64,000 nucleotides of DNA from Procambarus clarkii. Lineage: Eukaryota; Arthropoda; Malacostraca; Decapoda; Cambaridae. Under the pieces are notes generated by a model. The model had not been told where the DNA came from. It saw only the letters and a list, made by a program, of their open reading frames with translations, and made no database searches. Each line of letters starts with the position of its first letter. The first letter of the stretch is position 1. Shown here one piece after another: positions 23,086 through 33,655 of the stretch. Location: assembly GCF_040958095.1 (NCBI RefSeq), contig NC_091158.1:33229803-33293802 (forward strand), in the 5' to 3' direction. The position numbers were made by a program, and so were the translations under genes.

Positions 23086-25074
23086 TGTTACGACCCTGGG
23101 CTCGTCAGATGGAAACCAGACGTCAATTTGAGCTTTAAATAATTACCTTACATTAATTCATAGAATTGGATCATGTGAGAAGGATACTTAATTACAATAA
23201 AATTTATATCAGGACACTTTAAAGCCGTACGGCCTATTCCCGTCGCCCTTGCCAAACGTAAGACGAATCTTGTTTCTCACAGAGCATTTAGTCTCTTGAG
23301 CTTGTTGTTGATTAACTTTACGTTTAAATAATTATTAACTATCCTTAGAACTAGTGAAGTAAACAGTATTGTACGTCGGTGAAGATTTGTAATGTTTATA
23401 AGCGGCGCGATCAGTTAGTTATCTCCCCGGCAACAACTGGAGAGAGCTCAGGGACTGAAGGCTCCTGCTCTGGTCTTCTCTGTTCTTGCTGTGTGGTGTC
23501 AACAACTTCCTGTGGGGGCTCTGCCTCGATTCTTTTCCTTTTTCTCCTCTTCCCTTACCTTATCCTGTGTCTAGTTTACAAAGCTAAGTTCCAAGCTGCA
23601 TGTACGTTTTCTGGCATAAGTGTGTAGTAATGTGTATAGGCTACGCTAGTGTTTATATTGCTAAGTTACTCTAAGGGGTCTCAGTGGAACCACGTGTGCT
23701 CAAGTGGTTCCAAGAGTCCTTGCTAGTGTCCCTTGCCTAGTAGACTTTACCCTAGCTTGTCCTAATTGAAAAACCTTGTATCCTGCCTATGTGGACCACG
23801 GCTTTTACAGTAAGATAGTGTGGTAAAGTAGTTATTGTTATTGTTGTTAATGTATATGGGGGTTGTTAAGAGGGTTTAATAAATAAGTTAATTTTAAAGG
23901 AGTATCCATTACTCCCGTTGTAGTGGCGTAGATGATGATCTACGCCACTACAGATCTGTTCTAAAACCTTAAAGCATAAACAGGAACCTATGTTCCTTGG
24001 GGGCCAGGCCTATTTGTGCCACTAAATCTGATTCTGTTTTTAATTGTCGAAGGAGAGAATTTTATTGTCTGTGGCTTGTTATAAATTTAAAGTGCTGCTT
24101 ATGAGTTTAGTTGCTGTTATGGGGAGTATCAATTTCAGTTGAGATCAGATAGGCCCGGCCCCCAATAAGAATACAAACAATATTAATTTAGTGGCTTCAA
24201 GAACATATGTCAGCCTAGAGGTTTGATCATTGATCTCCTACACAGGAAGAATGGATACTCCTTTAAAACTAACTTATTTATTAAACTCTCTTCACAACCC
24301 TCATATACATTAACAACAATAAGAATAACTACTTTACCACACTATCTTACTTTAAAAGCCTTAGTCCACATAGGCAGGATACAAGGTTTTACAATTAGGA
24401 CAAGCTAGGGTAAAGTCTACTAGGCAAGGGACACTAGCAAGGACTCTTGGAACCACTTGAGCACACGTGGTTCCACTGAGACCCCTTAGAGTAACTTAGC
24501 AATATAAACACTAGCGTAGCCTATACACATTACTACACACTTATGCCAGAAAACGTACATGCAGCTTGGAACTTAGCTTTGTAAACTAGACACAGGATAA
24601 GGTAAGGGAAGAGGAGAAAAAGGAAAAGAATCGAGGCAGAGCCCCCACAGGAAGTTGTTGACACCACACAGCAAGAACAGAGAAGAAGAGAGCAGGAGCC
24701 TTCAGTCCCTGAGCTCTCTCCAGTTGTTGCCGGGGAGATAACTAACTGATCGCGCCGCTTATAAACATTACAAATCTTCACCGACGTACAATACTGTTTA
24801 CTTCACTAGTTCTAAGGATAGTTAATAATTATTTCAACGTAAAGTTAATCAACAACAAGCTCAAGAGTCTGAATGCTCTGTGAGAAACAAGATTCGTCTT
24901 ACGTTTGGCAAGGGCGACGGGAATAGGGCGTATGGTTTTAAAGAGCCCTCATATGAATATTATTTGAATTAAATATCCTTCTCACACGATCCAATTCTAT
25001 GAATTAATGTAGGGTAATTATTTAAAGCTCAAATTGACCTCTGGTTTCCATCTGAGGACCCAAAGGTTGTAACA
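23086..25074. mobile_element. Foldback element with 825-bp inverted arms and TG...CA ends
   Basis: The left arm (23086-23910) and right arm (24250-25074) are inverted copies of each other and have equal length. The outer ends are TGTTACGACC and GGTTGTAACA. It is flanked by the exact direct repeat CCAAG (23081-23085 and 25075-25079) and lies inside the RT of LINE-A; removing it restores the reading IIPIPKPNSQKF. A twin 82-codon ORF occurs in each arm (23379-23627 plus, 24533-24781 minus), which is a consequence of the inversion. The plus arm carries TTTAATAAATAAG near 23876, like an LTR polyadenylation signal. Either the arms are inverted LTRs or this is a TIR-type foldback transposon. No transposase is seen. 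Confidence 0.85.
23921..23952. other. Near-perfect hairpin at the edge of the foldback spacer
   Basis: GTAGTGGCGTAGAT and ATCTACGCCACTAC form a 14-bp stem around a 4-base loop (GATG). It lies just inside the end of the left arm and is not matched at the right arm. Confidence 0.8.
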
Positions 25075-25079
25075 CCAAG

Positions 25080-26179
25080 CCTAATTCACAAAAATTCAGA
25101 CCCATCTCTCTGACATTGTGTATGTGTAAAGTTCTTGAGATTATTATACTCTACAGATTAATGTTTCAAATTAGGCCCAACCTTGCTCCTTACCTGTATG
25201 GTTTCCTTCCTGGAAAAAGCACACAAACTTGCTTAGCTGATTTTTTTATTAAAGAGGGACCAAGCTCTCAGGCGGCAGTTATTGACTTCCATACTGCTTT
25301 TGATACAGCAAACACAGAAATAATCTTAGAACAACTAGCCTATTTGGCGTTAAGAGAAGCCTGTTGACATGGCTCAGAGGTTACCTGAGTAACAGAACCG
25401 CCTCAATCCTTTTCAAGGGGGTCAAAAGTAAACATTGTGCACCCTTTGAGTTGGGTATACACCAACGTGAAGTGCTAACCCCAACACTGTTCCCTGTTCT
25501 GATTCACAAATTAACAATTGATATTCCCAAACTACCTGACGAAGCCGTTTTCTGTTATGCCGATGATATATGCATTGTTGAAAATACCCAAACTAGACTG
25601 CAAGCTCTACTTGATTCACTCACTGCTAAAAGCATTGAATGTGGCATTGTTTTTCTCTATAACTAAATCCAGAGCTCTCCATCCTCAAGAGAAAACTCAT
25701 GTCCCTCTAACTTTTAAAGTCAACAACCAGAACATTGAAACGTGTGGGCAGACAAATACCTTGGAGTTGGTATCAACAGTGACATTGTAAACGATCTACG
25801 TCGTAGGTTAAAAGAAAGACTAAAACCACAGAGAACACTTACTGGTAAGAATATTGGTATCAATATTAAATATGGTAGATTATTGTTTATAATGTTTGTT
25901 AGACCTTTAATTGATTATCATGCTTTGCACCTAATTACCTTCCCCGCCTCTGTATTGGACAAACTTCAGGTAGTACAGAATGAAGCCATGAGGATAATTC
26001 TTGGTGCCACAAGATGCACAAGAATCATCAACATGAGTGAAGAACTGAAGCTTCCAACCATACTAGAGAGAATGAAGCAAGTCAGCACGACATTTTTCCT
26101 TAAAGTCATGAGAGACCCTACATATCCTGCTTTGCTCAGAAAAAAAATTATTCAGTGCTTTTAACATCCTATTGACTGG
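25080..26179 (+). pseudogene. LINE-A copy 1, RT palm, thumb and C-terminal part
   Basis: RT blocks are readable over three frames: FRPISLTLCMCKVLE (25100), LYGFLPGKSTQTCLADF (about 25195), VIDFHTAFDTAN (motif A, about 25280), YADDICIVEN (catalytic box, 25557-25586) and INMSEELKLPTILERMK (about 26028). Frameshifts lie near 25365, 25660 and 25760. The YADD catalytic pair is intact here, unlike in the minus-strand copy. The coding is cut at 26179 (ACTGG) by a solo LTR and resumes at 27147. Confidence 0.8.
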
Positions 26180-27141
26180 TGTCAGAAATCTGACACACGT
26201 TAACATACTATAGTTACCCATTAAGAATTTATAGAAAATGGGAGATTCTGTGGTATCCTCACAACAAACCCAATATTCACGCACGTATATTTAAACTCCA
26301 CATATATTCTTACAAACCACAGTCTAGTGTTTAAACTTAATAAAATAGTATTCACTAGGACTGAATGATTATACCATACACCAGAAACACATTACAGACT
26401 CCCTTGCAATTGTTAAATAAAATTAGTCCTTAAGAGAGCGTATTGGAACATGGCTGGAGGAGGGGCAATGCTAGTCACGCTCTAACACACACAAACTTCC
26501 TTATATTCTCTTATTGTTAGTGATCACTATTAAATATTGGATAGGTAGCCGGTTATTAGCATACGAAGCCCCACAGCAGAGTGAGTAGTCTAGCTCAGCA
26601 CTGACCACACATTAATTCATGTCACACCTGTACTTTATATGTTAATGGAACTATTATTAAGCGATAACTTTGTACAGGCAAGCTTGTGACTTGGAGACAT
26701 CAGTGTGCTGGCAAACATAACCTGTGAAGCTTTCATGCATGATCTAGCTGCCTGACAGTGTCAGCCGCCATTGCACAACTAATGTGCCACACCCAAAACA
26801 ACTATAACACTGCCTATCAGGCTATATCAACCCCACAGCTAAGGAACTCTAAGTTATATACTAATATAATTATAAGATAACTGTAAAATTAACCAATGTA
26901 GTCTAATAATCACCATATGTGGTATAATTTATATTCAATATAGAGATGAATATTTATAGCTTACTATATGACCACACATTGTGGTATAAGCTATGAATAT
27001 CCGATCAAACTATGTGAAGATAAATTCTGGCAGGTTGAATCAAAATATACTTAAAATTATATATATTGAAGTGATATAAAAATATAATTAAATATTCACA
27101 AAGAATAAAAACAAATAAATGCCTGCTAGGATTTTCCCACA
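26180..27141 (+). mobile_element. Solo LTR, 962 bp, palindromic start
   Basis: It starts TGTCAGAAATCTGACA (7-bp arms around AA) and ends TTTTCCCACA, with the exact 5-bp direct repeat ACTGG on both sides (26175-26179 and 27142-27146). Excision rejoins the LINE-A frame (ILLTG/TNTSTHSFY). Internal sequence is AT-rich and non-coding. The palindromic TGT...ACA start resembles the BEL/Pao LTR at 55292, so a BEL/Pao origin is plausible. Orientation is inferred from that similarity. Confidence 0.85.
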
Positions 27142-28240
27142 ACTGGTACCAATACATCGACTCACTCCTTTTATGGTAAATGTCTGAGGAAAAATGCCTA
27201 CAATCTCATCAAACTCAACACTCCTTTTAAGTGCAATTTGTCTCAGATATTTCTCTTTATATGTACCTAACTATTTAGGGATCATACACACCCATCACCA
27301 AGAGAGGAAATGAGAATCTTGCTTTTCGCAAAGCTGTCACACTTGAAACAATTGCCTCCTCCATCGACAATTATTGATCTTACGAACACTGAGTCTGAAC
27401 GGACGGCTCAGTCCAATCTTCTAGTGGACGGACTTCAGTAGCATATAGATTTTATAGAAATTATATTTGCACACGGACTATCATTACCAGGTTAAACAAC
27501 GGGCTGACCTCCAAACAACTAGCTGCACTACAACTAGCTACCAGCACATTAAAAATAATGTAGGAGGAATAATATTTTGTGATTCAAAGTCTGCCCATCA
27601 GGCATTCGAAAACTTATCCTGGAAGAATGACAGCAAGAACCTCATTCTACCAATTATAAAGGACCTAATTGCGGCAGAGTAAAGGGTTTCGAATCCTCTT
27701 TGTATGGATACCATCACACATAAATATAACCCAACATAATGGCACAGACAATGCAGCCAAATTAGCGTGTAACAAAGATGAAGTTGAATTAGACCTAGGT
27801 ATTCCCATCTCCGCTATCAAAACTGTATTGTTCCAAACACTCAGGTCTGAAAGGAGAGAAATTACTGACTCCCAACAACCTGAAAGCACCAGTACAGAAA
27901 GCTATGATTTGTTCAGATCTAAAACCCTATGTTTATGGGTAGAACAAAACGTGCACCAGACTGTGCGACACAGTGGTTGTCAGGATCAGGTTGGGTTACC
28001 ATTACCTGTGGCAGGTGGCTACAGGTGACGGGTCACTCAATCTTCAGCACTCCAGGTGCAAACTGTGTGAGCAGGAACTGGGGCATGATCTTGCACACTA
28101 CATCACCGAATACCCTGTTATCAGACCTTTCAGACTTGTTGGCATGAGATACCTGGAGCTTTGCAATTACTTTATTCACTCTCGTGTTCTTGAAGATATC
28201 CTCATAATGCACCCACAATTTGCCAGTACAGACTACTGAA
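27142..28240 (+). pseudogene. LINE-A copy 1, RNase H domain and C-terminal zinc finger
   Basis: The broken frames read GKCLRKNAYNLIKLN, then the RNase H blocks (TDGSVQSS-like near 27395, FCDSKSAHQAFE near 27578, VWIPSHINITQHNGTDNAAK near 27703). The C-terminal CKLCEQELGHDLAHYI block (about 28055) is a CCHC-like zinc finger, followed by HSRVLEDILIMHPQF and the stop at 28237-28239. Several stops and shifts occur, for example near 27440, 27680 and 28027. Confidence 0.8.
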
Positions 28241-28524
28241 CATATGGCCCTGTATGACTAACCATCCTGCGAGATGGGGACTTTTAGTATCACTGCTGCC
28301 TTATTCACTTTTGTGTTCATGATGATAACCTCATAATGCACCCAGAGTTTGTCACTGCAGACATCTGATCACATGCCTTTGTATGACTAACCATCCTGTG
28401 CGATGGAGATTCTTAGCATCACGTGGCTAGCTATTTTGGCACACTCTGTAGTCACCTTGATATAGTCTAGGGTAGCTGCACAAATGCAGATGTACCTTAA
28501 TGAATTAATAAAAAATATATAAAA
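28190..28524 (+). repeat. LINE-A 3' UTR containing a degenerate duplicate of the ORF C-terminus
   Basis: The ORF end (CACTCTCGTGTTCTTGAAG...CCTCATAATGCACCC) is followed about 130 bp later by a second diverged version (28306-28372: CACTTTTGTGTTCATGATG...CCTCATAATGCACCC). Both are followed by a CATATG/CATGCC...TGTATGACTAACCATCCTG block. The element ends with GTAGCTGCACAAATGCAGATGTACC and an A-rich ATTAATAAAAA tail. The same layout is present in the two other copies (40408-40648 and 42719-43069). Confidence 0.8.
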
Positions 28525-28830
28525 AAATCTATCCCATTATTCTGTTTATTCATACTGAGCATAGTCCTCAGAATCTGATGGTGCTTTTCACATTTCATAC
28601 ATCAAAATTTATTCTTATCAATCTCCATTACAACTTATTATGCAGAAAAAACTGTAAGCTAGTTATCATACCTTCAAAAGATTCTATCAGTTTAAAATCA
28701 ACTCCTTTTGAAAAATCGTTACGTTCCTATTCGACGACATAGACGTCGATATGAATAAGCTCCTCTTAATCTCGTCCCAATTTTCCCCAATGTCTCTCTA
28801 CAAGTCTTAGACTAGGTGTTCTTTACATCT
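28525..28830. other. AT-rich spacer, nothing recognised
   Basis: There is no ORF or known repeat by eye. A short palindromic stretch TCGACGACATAGACGTCGA occurs near 28732. Confidence 0.5.
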
Positions 28831-29085
28831 GCCGGGGAGCCGGTCGGCCGAGCGGACAGCACGCTGGACTTGTGATCCTATGGTCCCGGGTTCGATCCCG
28901 GACGCCGGCGAGAAATAATGGGCAGAGTTTCTTTCACCCTATGCCTCTGTTACTTAGCAGTACAATAGGTACCTGGGGTGTTAGTCAGCTGTCACGGGCT
29001 GCTACCAGGGGGTGGAGGCCTGGTCGAGGACCGGGCCGCGGGGACACTAAATCCCCGAAATCATCTTAAGATAACCTTAAGATAG
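28831..29085 (+). mobile_element. tRNA-derived SINE (decapod type)
   Basis: The head has an A-box-like GGTCGGCCGAGCGG (about 28842) and a perfect B box GGGTTCGATCCC (about 28888-28899), with GCCGG/CCGGC ends as in a tRNA acceptor. The body reads TTTCACCCTATGCCTCTGTT, TAGGTACCTGGGGTGTTAG and CAGCTGTCACGGGCTGC, followed by a tail with two AAGATAACCTTAAGATA-like repeats. The length (~250 bp) and long non-tRNA body mean it is a SINE and not a tRNA gene. A diverged relative is at 33381-33655. Confidence 0.8.
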
Positions 29086-29189
29086 GTGATCCCCAGAGTT
29101 TAATAGGCCCATTAAATGCGCACCGTGAACCCACCGGGAGGAGTTCCAACACCAGCCATGTAGCCCCATCATGCAAGACTTATCTGTAC

Positions 29190-30880
29190 AAAACGGTTTC
29201 CGTCGCCACCTCGAATCTTTTGATTTTCTCCTGAACAGCCACCGCCGAGGCCTCTGCCGACACTAAAATCGTCTTGTCGCCTGCATGTTCAACAACAGGG
29301 ATGGCCTTGGGACTCTGAAATGGTGTCAAAATAAACGCATAAAATTGTTCTTTACCTCTAAGTACAGTGACTCCTGATAAACAACGTTAAGAAGCATTGG
29401 CAGGGGACACCCTTAATGAACATGATGCTTAATCACGAAAGTGTACTCAAAATTCCTTTTACACAAACACTGCTTCGACACTAACGACAAAACATCCTGA
29501 CCTAAAAAATATAACTGCGCCACACCAACTCTATCGAAAAGACCAAATACGAACTCAGTGTGAACCAGGTCGAAAATCTTAGACCAAACTTTATTAATGA
29601 CTAGGGAAAATTATATTCAGAAAGATGATACACATGGTCCATTATTCCAGTATTGCAACTGATGAACGACCTCCTTGGCACACAAAATAACTGTTCCAGG
29701 GACACAAATTTATCCAAAACTACTTGAAGCCTATTCACTATTAAGAAAGGAAAGAGGCCACCTAGTTGTTTATCAATACAAATTCCTCCGACATGGGAAA
29801 AAGTGTAAAGATATCAAGTGATTTGTGACATGCCTATCATCTCACTCCGTACACTGCTGCAACACCTCAGTATAATCCCTGCTAATCACCTCCCACATTC
29901 ACAGACAGAACTCACCTGACAACCCAATGCTCCCAGCTAACTTATCCATCGCTAAACTGCAAACCTCAGCCCACACTTCCCTTTCAGCAATGTCATCAAG
30001 CAAAGACAAATTATCATCATGAGACAACACATAAGTACCCTCCTCCCAGCATCACCAGTCACTCTCCTCTTAAATTCAATTAATTCACACCGAACATGAC
30101 ACAAAACACCATCTGTATTAGTAACAACCACCTCATCATCAATGCCTCATAATTTCTAAACACCTTGCATGCTTTGCCTCTCCTAACAAATAAGTCGGTA
30201 TCATCTCACCAAACAACAGATCACTAGTCTGGAGACGAACATTTATGCCATCAGCAATATCGTCCTTCGAGCTGTTAATCCTCACCTTCATATATGCAAT
30301 ATCATTAAAACTTATCGAAACCCTTATCCACCAAATCACGAAACAGGTGAAATAGAGACTGAAGAAACACAAAAGTCCGTATCTTTTTGTCGCCTGTCAC
30401 TAGGACAACTTCACAGACAACTTTGTACTCCAACGTGCTCACGCTCCAATTCTGCAGACGACCAGTGAACCAATCGTTCATCCCGATTAAATGTTCTTAC
30501 AAAACACAAAAATTGACCATACAAATAAAACTCTGTAGGAGGTCACAGTTCAACTTCCACCACCCTCGATCTACCGTGATCTTATCATTTACCACCACAC
30601 CCACAGCACCCATGTAATGATCGTTAAAACTTACTGGAATCGTACCCATACCACACAGCCCATGTAAGTACAGCTAAGAACCATAATTTCTATAACATAT
30701 GAATACGAATGAACGCCAGTGGAAATGTGCACATCCTGAAGAAGAAGACAATTCAAAGTGTTCACTATCACCTCAGAAACGCATGCCTGCCACTGAGTAT
30801 TGCAGGTAGTCCTGCTCAGAAGTAATGCTGTTAAAATCCCTACCAAAAATGTCATGTATTCAAGTTAAAGTAAGTTTAGT
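29190..30880 (-). pseudogene. L1/Tx1-like LINE fossil: endonuclease to RT, many stops and shifts
   Basis: Read on the minus strand from high to low coordinates: an endonuclease block FGRDFNSITSEQD (near 30845), DHYMGAVGVV and DRGWWKLNCDLL (near 30620-30530), typical of the end of an L1/Tx1 endonuclease. EFKRRVTGDAGRR follows near 30080, then the RT motif A region FDLVHTEFVFGLFDRVGV (near 29570), KGCPLPMLLNVVYQESLYL (near 29410) and VVEHAGDKTILV (29270-29300). The last is the polymerase box with HAGD where family members have (Y/H)ADD. It is 5'-truncated and long dead. The family call is from motif resemblance only. Confidence 0.6.
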
Positions 30881-30924
30881 GAGACAATAAAATATATCTC
30901 AAAAGGAGAGAGAAGCTTGGGCTA

Positions 30925-31012
30925 CTCTTAAAACTAGTACACACTTAGACAACACATGCCCACACTTAAAACTAGTACACACTTAGACAACACTTGCCCA
31001 CACTTAAAACAA
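30925..31012. repeat. Tandem repeat, ~38-bp unit, about 2.3 copies
   Basis: CTTAAAACTAGTACACACTT with the following TAGACAACACWTGCCCACA occurs twice, and a third partial copy starts ACTTAAAACAAGTC. Confidence 0.8.
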
Positions 31013-33380
31013 GTCTTTGTTTGTCTAGTGAAGAGCAATATGATGGTATGGACCGCCACCAACACAGAAGAAAGAACATTCCGGATGAGGCCATTTTGCT
31101 TTTTCAAATGAGTGTATATTTAATCATATACGCTCCATTTTAACATAACGATCAAGTCACAAAAAATAGTGATATTGGATATTCCAAACGCCGCCTCCCA
31201 AACAGCAGTGAATGAAAACTCCCCACTCAAAATTAACTATGCTCACCGAGTCCCATCAATTCGGTAACAGCAACAACCATGTCTTCATATTACACGAAAT
31301 ATGGACTAATGATTTGGACGTAATATGGAAGAAATATTTGACCACTAACCTGGTGTTTCAGAGCACTTGGACTCCATCAAGATCTACAGGTTCACCCGTA
31401 AAACATTAAAAAGTGCGGCAGTGATGACACTATAATCCAACAAACTAAATGCACCTGATCAGAGGCGTGTATGTTCCCATGATGGCAAGGTAGTCACCCT
31501 CGCACCATTTACTAAGCCGCTGTGTGGGGTGACTCTCACTCCAGCCATCCAAATACCTGTCAATGAACGGCTGCACAGGAGGAAGTCAGCGCTCGTCCGC
31601 CATTTCCGGTGTCTAGCACTTCTCACCAGTTTTATTTACCTGTCCATATTGTAACAACTCTGGTAATTATGTTGCGTCTCCCCTTAAGCTACCCAGTTTT
31701 GCTGGGGGAGGTTCTTCCAGCTGCACTAGACACCTGCTTTGTCCCTTGCTATTAAACATCTGTAAACGGCAATTTAATAAACATTTCCACTTAACGTGCT
31801 AGAACTTAAACCAATATATATATACACTGATATTTGGCATCATGGTTTCTTTGAACATTTCGTCAGCCTTTTTTAAAATAGTTAAACAAATTTTACTTTA
31901 TTACTTGTAGCTGGGCTAATTTTAGTGACAAAGAAAGAGGGAATCGGTGATGTCACAAGAGACCAAGGGAGATTTTTAGCTAATTACAAATCACTAGACA
32001 TAGTTATGTCTTTCATAAAAACTTCAAAGAAGAAATTCTTTGAAAGTGTTTGAAGAGTTTGGAAATTATATTAAATTCCCAACAAGGAGACGTTAAAAAC
32101 AGTAATAAAGTTTTTACATCCTAAAGCTGTAGTTCCTACCCCAGGCAATAAATTTCATGATGATAGTGGATCATGGAACCTGAGACACACAAGATTTATA
32201 GGAACTGAGAAAGTTTTACACATCTCTACGTTAGCCAGAATTGCCACTCAATATACTTTGTTCTGTTCTATACTCATAGACAAAGATGTTCTAAAATGTT
32301 CAAGTGTTCTAATGTTCTTAAAATTTGTTTTAAACACCCAATGTTGCTCGCAAATGGTCTAAATGTTCGGTTGTTCCTCGCAAATGTTCTTAAAAACTTG
32401 GAGTTCTCTTATATTCTGCGACACAAGGTTAATCCTGGACTCTTGGACATTGGCTTAGTTTTACCATTAAAACAGAACCTTTATGTAGTAATTTCATATT
32501 TATTATCATTAAATATTTGCTCCACAGACCGGCGTATTTAAACCCATTATTATATATCACTAATGGAAATATCGTTGGTAAATAAAACAACAATCATAAA
32601 AACATACACAAAATGCTAGTGGTAAAAATATTAACATCTATCTGTGTGCTCATATTTGCACACATATTTAATTTCCATAAACATTTATTCATAATTTTTT
32701 ATGAACAAAAACACATAATAAATAATTACAGTTTGTTATAAATCATCTACACTTGAGGTTTCCTCCTATTACAAAGTCAGAAAATAATTGTTTTTCATAT
32801 TTAAGTTTTTAAAATGATCTGGTTTTAAAAACACATCAGTTAACTGTATGTGTTGAACTTGGTATAGCTTGCATTAGCAAGTTATCGAAAAGATGAAGGG
32901 CAACATACCGAAGTGGCATACAAATATTTACAGAATAAAAAAAACACAAAACGAACACAGCTTAGGTAATTTCTCTGTTTCAGTGAAGATCACGGGGCCT
33001 GACCAAGCCAAGACTCGACTGACGATTGATAATCTGGGAACAAAACCGAGAGTGAAAAGGAGGTTCTCCGTTGCATCATTTCCAGAGGATAAAGAGAGAT
33101 GTGTGTGTTTGGGTGGGTAAGGAAGCGAGGTGTGTGGTAAGACAGTCTGGGTGCCAGACGATATATTATTTATGCTGCTGGACCGTGGTTGGGGAGGACA
33201 GGCCCATAGCTGTTACAACCAACTTATTTGATAAGCTATTATTAAGGATCTTTTTGTTCCCAAGCAAATAACTAGATAATGTATATAAACTTCAGTCATT
33301 TTTAGTGAGTGGTTGAAATAATAATTTGTGTTGGATGAGTGTCAAGTATGTGCACACTGCCTCCAGCCATCTTTGCTACC
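31013..33380. other. No gene recognised
   Basis: AT-rich sequence with scattered short ORFs. 32283-32410 has loosely repeated GTTCT(A)AAATGTTC words. Nothing resembles a domain, tRNA or element terminus with a partner. Confidence 0.5.
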
Positions 33381-33655
33381 ATGCACGAGAATCCCGGTAG
33401 TAAAGTCGGGTTCGTTCTCGACTCACAATTGAGATCTCCGGGTCCAAATCCCGGACGGCACGTAAATGGTTGGGCGCATTTCCTTTCACCTCAAGGACAT
33501 AAATAGCAGTAAATAGGTACACATGAATTAGTCAGCTTGTTGTGGGGTTGCATGCTGTGCAGGGTCAGTAATTTGATCCTGGGGAGAGGGAGGGGCTCTG
33601 TATAAGCCTCACATATACTATATGTATAACCTGGCTTCCTGTCCCCTGACACAAT
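33381..33655 (+). mobile_element. tRNA-derived SINE, diverged
   Basis: The tRNA-like head has B box GGGTCCAAATCCC (about 33439-33451). The body TTTCCTTTCACCTCAAGG, AGCAGTAAATAGGTAC and GTCAGCTTGTTGTGGGG parallels the SINE at 28831. The 3' part contains CTCACATATACTATATGTAT. Confidence 0.65.

Larger units (their letters stand above)
22130..28524 (+). mobile_element. LINE-A copy 1 (APE endonuclease, RT, RNase H), degenerate, carrying two later insertions
   Basis: Coding traces run endonuclease C-terminus (GRPDYVIDTVSS, about 22155), linker (TARKGQRWFTDSRLQ, about 22450), RT, RNase H, C-terminal zinc-finger region, 3' UTR and an ATTAATAAAAAA end. The order matches LINEs of the I/Jockey/R1 supergroup that carry RNase H. 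A better-preserved copy is on the minus strand at 42711-51464. The element is interrupted at 23085/25075 by a foldback element and at 26179/27142 by a solo LTR. Confidence 0.8.

Noticed and set aside
23379..24781. Twin 82-codon ORFs (one on each strand) as a duplicated gene pair
   Set aside because: They lie in the inverted arms of the foldback element, so their identity follows from the inversion. No domain is recognisable.
28831..28910. tRNA gene
   Set aside because: A and B boxes are present but the sequence continues into a SINE body, and related copies share the whole unit, so it is a SINE head.
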